From Chlorella sorokiniana (Eukaryota > Chlorophyta > Trebouxiophyceae > Chlorellales > Chlorellaceae), in the NCBI GenBank assembly GCA_025917655.1, contig CP084619.1, forward strand, positions 434,001-498,000: a stretch of 64,000 nucleotides of DNA, written 5' to 3'. The translations under genes and the position numbers were made by a program. The notes below the pieces were generated by a model. The model ran no database searches and was not told the DNA's origin. It saw nothing but the letters and a program-made list of their open reading frames with translations. Within the stretch, counting starts at the first letter, position 1; each line of letters opens with the position of its first letter. Below are positions 60,347 to 64,000 of the stretch, one piece after another.

Positions 60347-61382
60347 ATGGCCGCGTCCGCCATTCTGCATCGATCGTTTGTGGACAGCAGCCACCACGCA
60401 TTTTACTCCCAGGGCAGCAGCAGCCGCCAAGGGTCAAGCAGACGAGTGGCGGCGGTTTCGCCGCGCCAGCGCCGCCAGCAGACCGTCGCAGCCAGCAGCG
60501 TGAGCGGCCGGCGGGCCCGTGTCCTGCGACATGTGGCTGAGGTGGAGTCTGCGCTAGCCCGTTTGGAACAGGTGAGCCGTTTGTGGGCAGTTGTGGTGTG
60601 CTGTGGTGACTTGGCGCAGCGCCCGCTAACCCCACCGCAGCCGGAGGCTGCCAATTTGTGTGGACAGAACAGCCACATGCGCTGCTCTGTGCCACATCCT
60701 GGGATTTGAAACGTAGTCTGACATGTCTGTTGTGTGTCTTGTGGTTCTGCAGGCTGCACCCCTCGCCGCCGCATCCTTCACCCTGGAGCATCAGCTGGCC
60801 GCCCCCGAGCAGCAGCAGCAGCAGCAGCAGCAGCATCGGCTCTTGGAGCGCACATGGTCCACCTCCTCCTCCTCCTCCTCCTCTAGCAGCAGCAGCGCCG
60901 CCACCCACACCAGCAGCGACAGCAGCGAGAGCGACAGCAGCAGCGACAGCGAGGGCGAGGGCGTGCAGAGCCGGCTGGCTCGCCGCCTGCAGGCGCAGGC
61001 AACAGTGCGCGCGCGGCTGGAGCGCCAGACGTCCAACATCCTGGCCGCGCCGCTGCCCTCGGTGGCGGCTGCAACCGCTGTGGCGCCTGCCGCTGCCACC
61101 ACCGTGGTGCGCGTGTGCCAGGGCAAGAAGTGTGCGGCGGCGGGCAGCGCGGCCCTCATGGCGCAGTACGCCTCGCTGCCGGGCGTGGTGGTGCAGCCCA
61201 CCAAGTGCCTCAAGCAGTGCCGTCGCTGCGTGGCGGTGGAGATGGCGTCGCTAGCGGGGCCGGCCTGTGGCTCGGCAACCCTGTACACCGGCGTCAGCGG
61301 CGCCAACGCGGCTCAGGTGCTGGCTATGCACCAAGCCAGCCTCCGCAGCTCAGGCCCCCCAGCAGGAGCGTCGCTGGGTTAG
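60347..61382 (+). CDS. [2Fe-2S] thioredoxin-like ferredoxin, putative plastid protein
   Basis: Two exons in phase: 60347-60571 and 60753-61382. The N-terminus (MAASAILHRSFVDSSHHAFY) is Ser/Ala/Arg-rich and free of acids, like a chloroplast transit peptide. A helix (LRHVAEVESALARLEQ) precedes a low-complexity linker: eight Gln (60801-60833), a Ser run and alternating Ser/Asp/Glu. The C-terminal domain shows TTVVRVCQGKKCAAAGSAAL and VVVQPTKCLKQCRRC, that is C-x4-C ... C-x3-C, the cysteine pattern of thioredoxin-fold [2Fe-2S] ferredoxins (NuoE-like and cyanobacterial relatives). An extra Cys follows (CLKQCRRC) where relatives often have CGxGP. Electron transfer is likely; partner unknown. It may use a TGTAA at 61737-61741 for poly(A) addition. 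Confidence 0.75.
60801..60965 (+). repeat. CAG/TCC/AGC trinucleotide tracts within the coding region
   Basis: Encode poly-Gln, poly-Ser and a Ser-Asp-Glu run between the transit region and the ferredoxin-like domain. Length variation would be in frame. Confidence 0.85.
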
Positions 61383-62394
61383 CCGAGCGCCCACTGTGCT
61401 GCAAAATCAATCCCGTGAAGCATTGGCCTGCATCAATTCAACAAACGATCCATCAACCAATTTCTGAATGCCTCCGGTTTCCATCCAGCTCCCGCGCTGC
61501 TTTTTCCTGCCCTGCTCCGCTGTGTCAGCTGCTGCTCCCCTGTCCTGCTCTTCGCACAGCTGCTCCTACGTCTTGCCCCGATTGTCAGCCGCCGGCCGTG
61601 CGTGCCCCTTGAACGTTTTGTTGTACCTTTCATGCCGATTGTACCCGTCTTCTTCAGGTGCCGATCCTTGCTTTTCCAGTTTGCTGAGTGCACCCCTTTC
61701 AAATGAACCATCTGCATTGAATTTTAACGGCTTGCTTGTAAGCAGCTGCGCCATACTTGAAACGATGAAATAGGTCTTCTGGGTGTGCTGCACGCTTCGG
61801 CGGTGAGGCAGGGCCAGGGGGCGTACCGCGAACGGTTGAGGCCTGTCGCTAATCACCTGGATGCTGCGTCCCACCTCCTTCCTCTTGCTGCAAGGGTGCC
61901 TTGCCTCATGCTGTGGAAGATGCCGTTGTTACATACCAATCAGTGAGCTTGGCTCGATAGCAGTAGAGTGAGCTGGAAGAAAGGCGTGGGATGCCTCAGG
62001 CGTGGGAAGATGAAAGCCAGAACAGGGTAAAAAACGTGGTGCGGGGCACGGCAGCCCAGGCGGCGACAGCGGCGAGGCGGAGAGGGAATCATCTGTTCTG
62101 GAAGGGGGCCAGGCAGCAAGCAAGGGTACCTGCTGGCACGGCGGCAGCTCTCATCAAGGGGGTGGGGCTCAAAAATCTGCCTAGTATGCCGCGGGAAAAC
62201 CACCGGAAGGGGGCCGGAAAACGGGGAGTATGTTGGGTTTGCAGGTGCGGGACGGTACAGCAGGGGAGTGGTGATGAGTAAAGTTGGGGACGCCAAGGGT
62301 GTTCAGCTGCTAACGGGTGATGGGCACGAGAGGAGTGGTCTCACTTTCACACGTGGAAGGGGTGCGGGGGCCAGACGCAGCCTCCCGCGCCGCC
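61383..62394. other. Convergent intergenic region
   Basis: 3' UTRs of the 2Fe-2S gene (TGTAA at 61737-61741, plus) and the hexose transporter (TGTAA at 61929-61933, minus). No gene supported. Confidence 0.5.
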
Positions 62395-63735
62395 CTACTG
62401 GGCAGCCTCCAGCTTGGAGTCCAGGGAGGCGGCACTCTTGGAGTTCTCGTTCTCAAGGAACTGCGGCAGGTGGTGAAGTGGCATGGAAGAGCGGTGAGCA
62501 GGCCAGATGTAGGAGCAGGGCCCTGGCTGGCTAGCCTGCTGGCTTGCAGACGCTGCTGGCCCACTGGCCCAGCCAGCAGCTCGGGGCAGCTGCTGTGGAG
62601 CGGCGGCGAGCGGCGGCTGGGTGGGCCCACCTCGTCGGCGTGCTCCCGCATGATGCGGCGCCAGAACCAGTGGCGGGCGAAGAGGGCGGGCACAGACTCC
62701 ACGGGCACGCCCTTGGTCTCGGGCAGGAAAAAGAACACGGCCAGGGTCATGAGGATCACAAAGGCCTGCGTTCGGGAGGGAAAGGCAAGTAGAGGAAGGC
62801 GTGGTAAGTTAAAAGAGGCTCAGGGGGGGAGGGGGGCAGGGGCCGCGACAGACGGGGCTGCTGGCTGGGAAACGCCAGGTGGCAGGGCGCGCGCGGCTCA
62901 CCCCGAAGAAGAAGAAGGTGCCGAACTCCATCGCGCAAAGCATCGACAAAAAGCACTGTCCTATAATGAAGGAGAAGAGGAAGTTGACCGACACGGCGGC
63001 GCTCATGCCGGCGGGGCGCGTCTCCAGGGTCTGGATCTCAGAAGGCACCAGCCAGCCCAGGGGGCCCCAGGACCAGGCGAAGGCGGCGACGTACACGCTG
63101 CAGGCAGGGCGGAAAGGGGGTGGGGGGCAGCGCGAGGTCAGCCTCGGCTCCGGGCGAACGGCATGGGAGGGCGCGGGGCATGCCGAGCGCTGCGCCCTGC
63201 GGGCGCATGGCCACTCAAAGGAGCAGGCGCGGCAGTGTGCATCGCTCAACCCAGCCCACCCCAACCCACCAGATGACCACCAGCAGGCCGATGGCGACGT
63301 TGGTGGGCAGATCGGCGGCGGTGTGGCTCTTGAACTCGACGGCCAAGATGCCGCCCGTGGCAAACAGGCCCACAATCATCTGCACGCCGCCCTCAATGAA
63401 CAGCGGGCGGCGGCCAAAGCGGTCAACTGCAGCACAGGGAGGGGTGCGGGGAAGGGAGGGGGAGGTTTCAGCACTGGCGGCCAGGCCCTGCAACAGAACC
63501 CCTCCCTGCTGCCCGGCGCTCCTGGCGCATCAGCATCAGTACCCTGCCCCCCGCCCCCAACAAAAATAAAACTCACACACACACACACTCAAAACCACAA
63601 CACCGGGTGCCTCACCCGAGAAGATGGAGACAAAGGTGGCCACCACGTTGACGGCGCCGATGATGACGGTGTTGAGCAGGGCGGCGGACTGGCCGGAGCC
63701 CAGCGAGGAGAAGATGACGGGGACCTGCGGGGGTG

Positions 63736-63784
<49 letters not shown>

Positions 63785-64000
63785 GGGAAGTGCGTCCCGC
63801 CTGATGGGGAACAGCTCGTTGATGGAGCAGCACGAGTGAGTGCACCCGCCGTGCCACGGCTCAGCAGCCGGACGCTGGGACGCAAGCCCCGCGGCGGCGC
63901 GCGAGCTCACGTAGAACATGATTGCGTTGATGCCGGTCAGCTGCTGCAGCATGGCGATGGCGGCGGTGACGATGAGCATGGGCGAGTACTTGCGGGTGGC
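62395..64000 (-). CDS. Hexose/H+ symporter, MFS sugar porter (HUP-like), partial
   Basis: C-terminal half of a 12-helix major-facilitator sugar/proton symporter, closest in pattern to Chlorella HUP proteins and plant STPs. The 5' part lies beyond the window. Exons: 63911-64000 ([15 protein letters not shown], the helix 7 sugar-binding motif), 63616-63724 ([20 protein letters not shown]), about 63267-63427 ([14 protein letters not shown], the DRxGRR loop), about 62899-63099 ([33 protein letters not shown]), about 62631-62765 ([20 protein letters not shown], the PETKG motif), then [20 protein letters not shown] before TAG at 62395. Motifs are intact and no frameshift is seen. HUP transporters let Chlorella take up glucose for mixotrophic growth. 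Confidence 0.9.
63738..63782. repeat. (TG)22 microsatellite in a hexose-symporter intron
   Basis: Uninterrupted dinucleotide run of about 45 bases. Confidence 0.97.

Noticed and set aside
1-64000. A bacterial or viral gene cluster, CRISPR array or biosynthetic island
   Set aside because: Every well-supported gene is of eukaryotic green-algal type with introns; no repeats with spacers, integrases, capsid genes or secondary-metabolite genes were seen.

Overview
The window is nuclear DNA of a green alga, most likely a Chlorella-like trebouxiophyte. The evidence is high GC, genes broken by many short GT-AG introns, chloroplast and mitochondrial targeting sequences, a light-harvesting protein, the PSII assembly factor HCF136, a chloroplast FtsY, a HUP-type hexose/H+ symporter, TGTAA-type poly(A) signals and (TG)n microsatellites inside introns. 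No bacterial operons, CRISPR arrays, IS elements, tRNA or rRNA genes were found. Exon limits were read by eye from splice sites and reading frames.

Layout. 0-9.3 kb: a GT61 glycosyltransferase (+), then two tandem copies (-) of a CAP10-domain (POGLUT-like) glycosyltransferase in a duplicated unit of about 3.3 kb; the left copy carries frameshifts. 9.7-15 kb: an ankyrin-repeat Raf/ILK-like kinase (-), divergent from AMMECR1 (+). 15.8-17.6 kb: an LHCI-type light-harvesting protein (+). 18-24.4 kb: a membrane-anchored GT47 exostosin with EGF-like repeats (-). 25.1-28.8 kb: a membrane-anchored SGNH/GDSL hydrolase (+). 29.2-34.1 kb: HCF136/Ycf48 (-), divergent from NIP7 (+). 35.2-36.6 kb: an unrecognised protein with a conserved-looking core (+). 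37.7-39.3 kb: bacterial-type ribosomal protein uL2, probably mitochondrial (+). 39.7-41.8 kb: cpFtsY (-). 42.3-46.9 kb: a calcium-dependent protein kinase (-). 47.5-51.2 kb: a weak tetraspanin-like locus and a Cys-containing unknown protein (+). 52.1-59.4 kb: an MscS-like channel and an FTR1 iron permease (-). 60.3-61.4 kb: a putative plastid [2Fe-2S] thioredoxin-like ferredoxin (+). 62.4-64 kb: the C-terminal part of a hexose/H+ symporter (-), cut by the window edge.

Themes. The first 29 kb is rich in predicted type II membrane enzymes of the secretory pathway (GT61, two CAP10, GT47, SGNH hydrolase), suggesting cell-wall or glycoprotein O-glycan work. A second scattered set serves the plastid (LHCA, HCF136, cpFtsY, 2Fe-2S protein). 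Most loci look like ordinary housekeeping genes.

Caution. At least ten conserved reading frames are interrupted by one-base (once two-base) indels, mostly in G or C runs. In essential single-copy genes (NIP7, uL2m, cpFtsY, HCF136) these are more likely uncorrected assembly errors than mutations.
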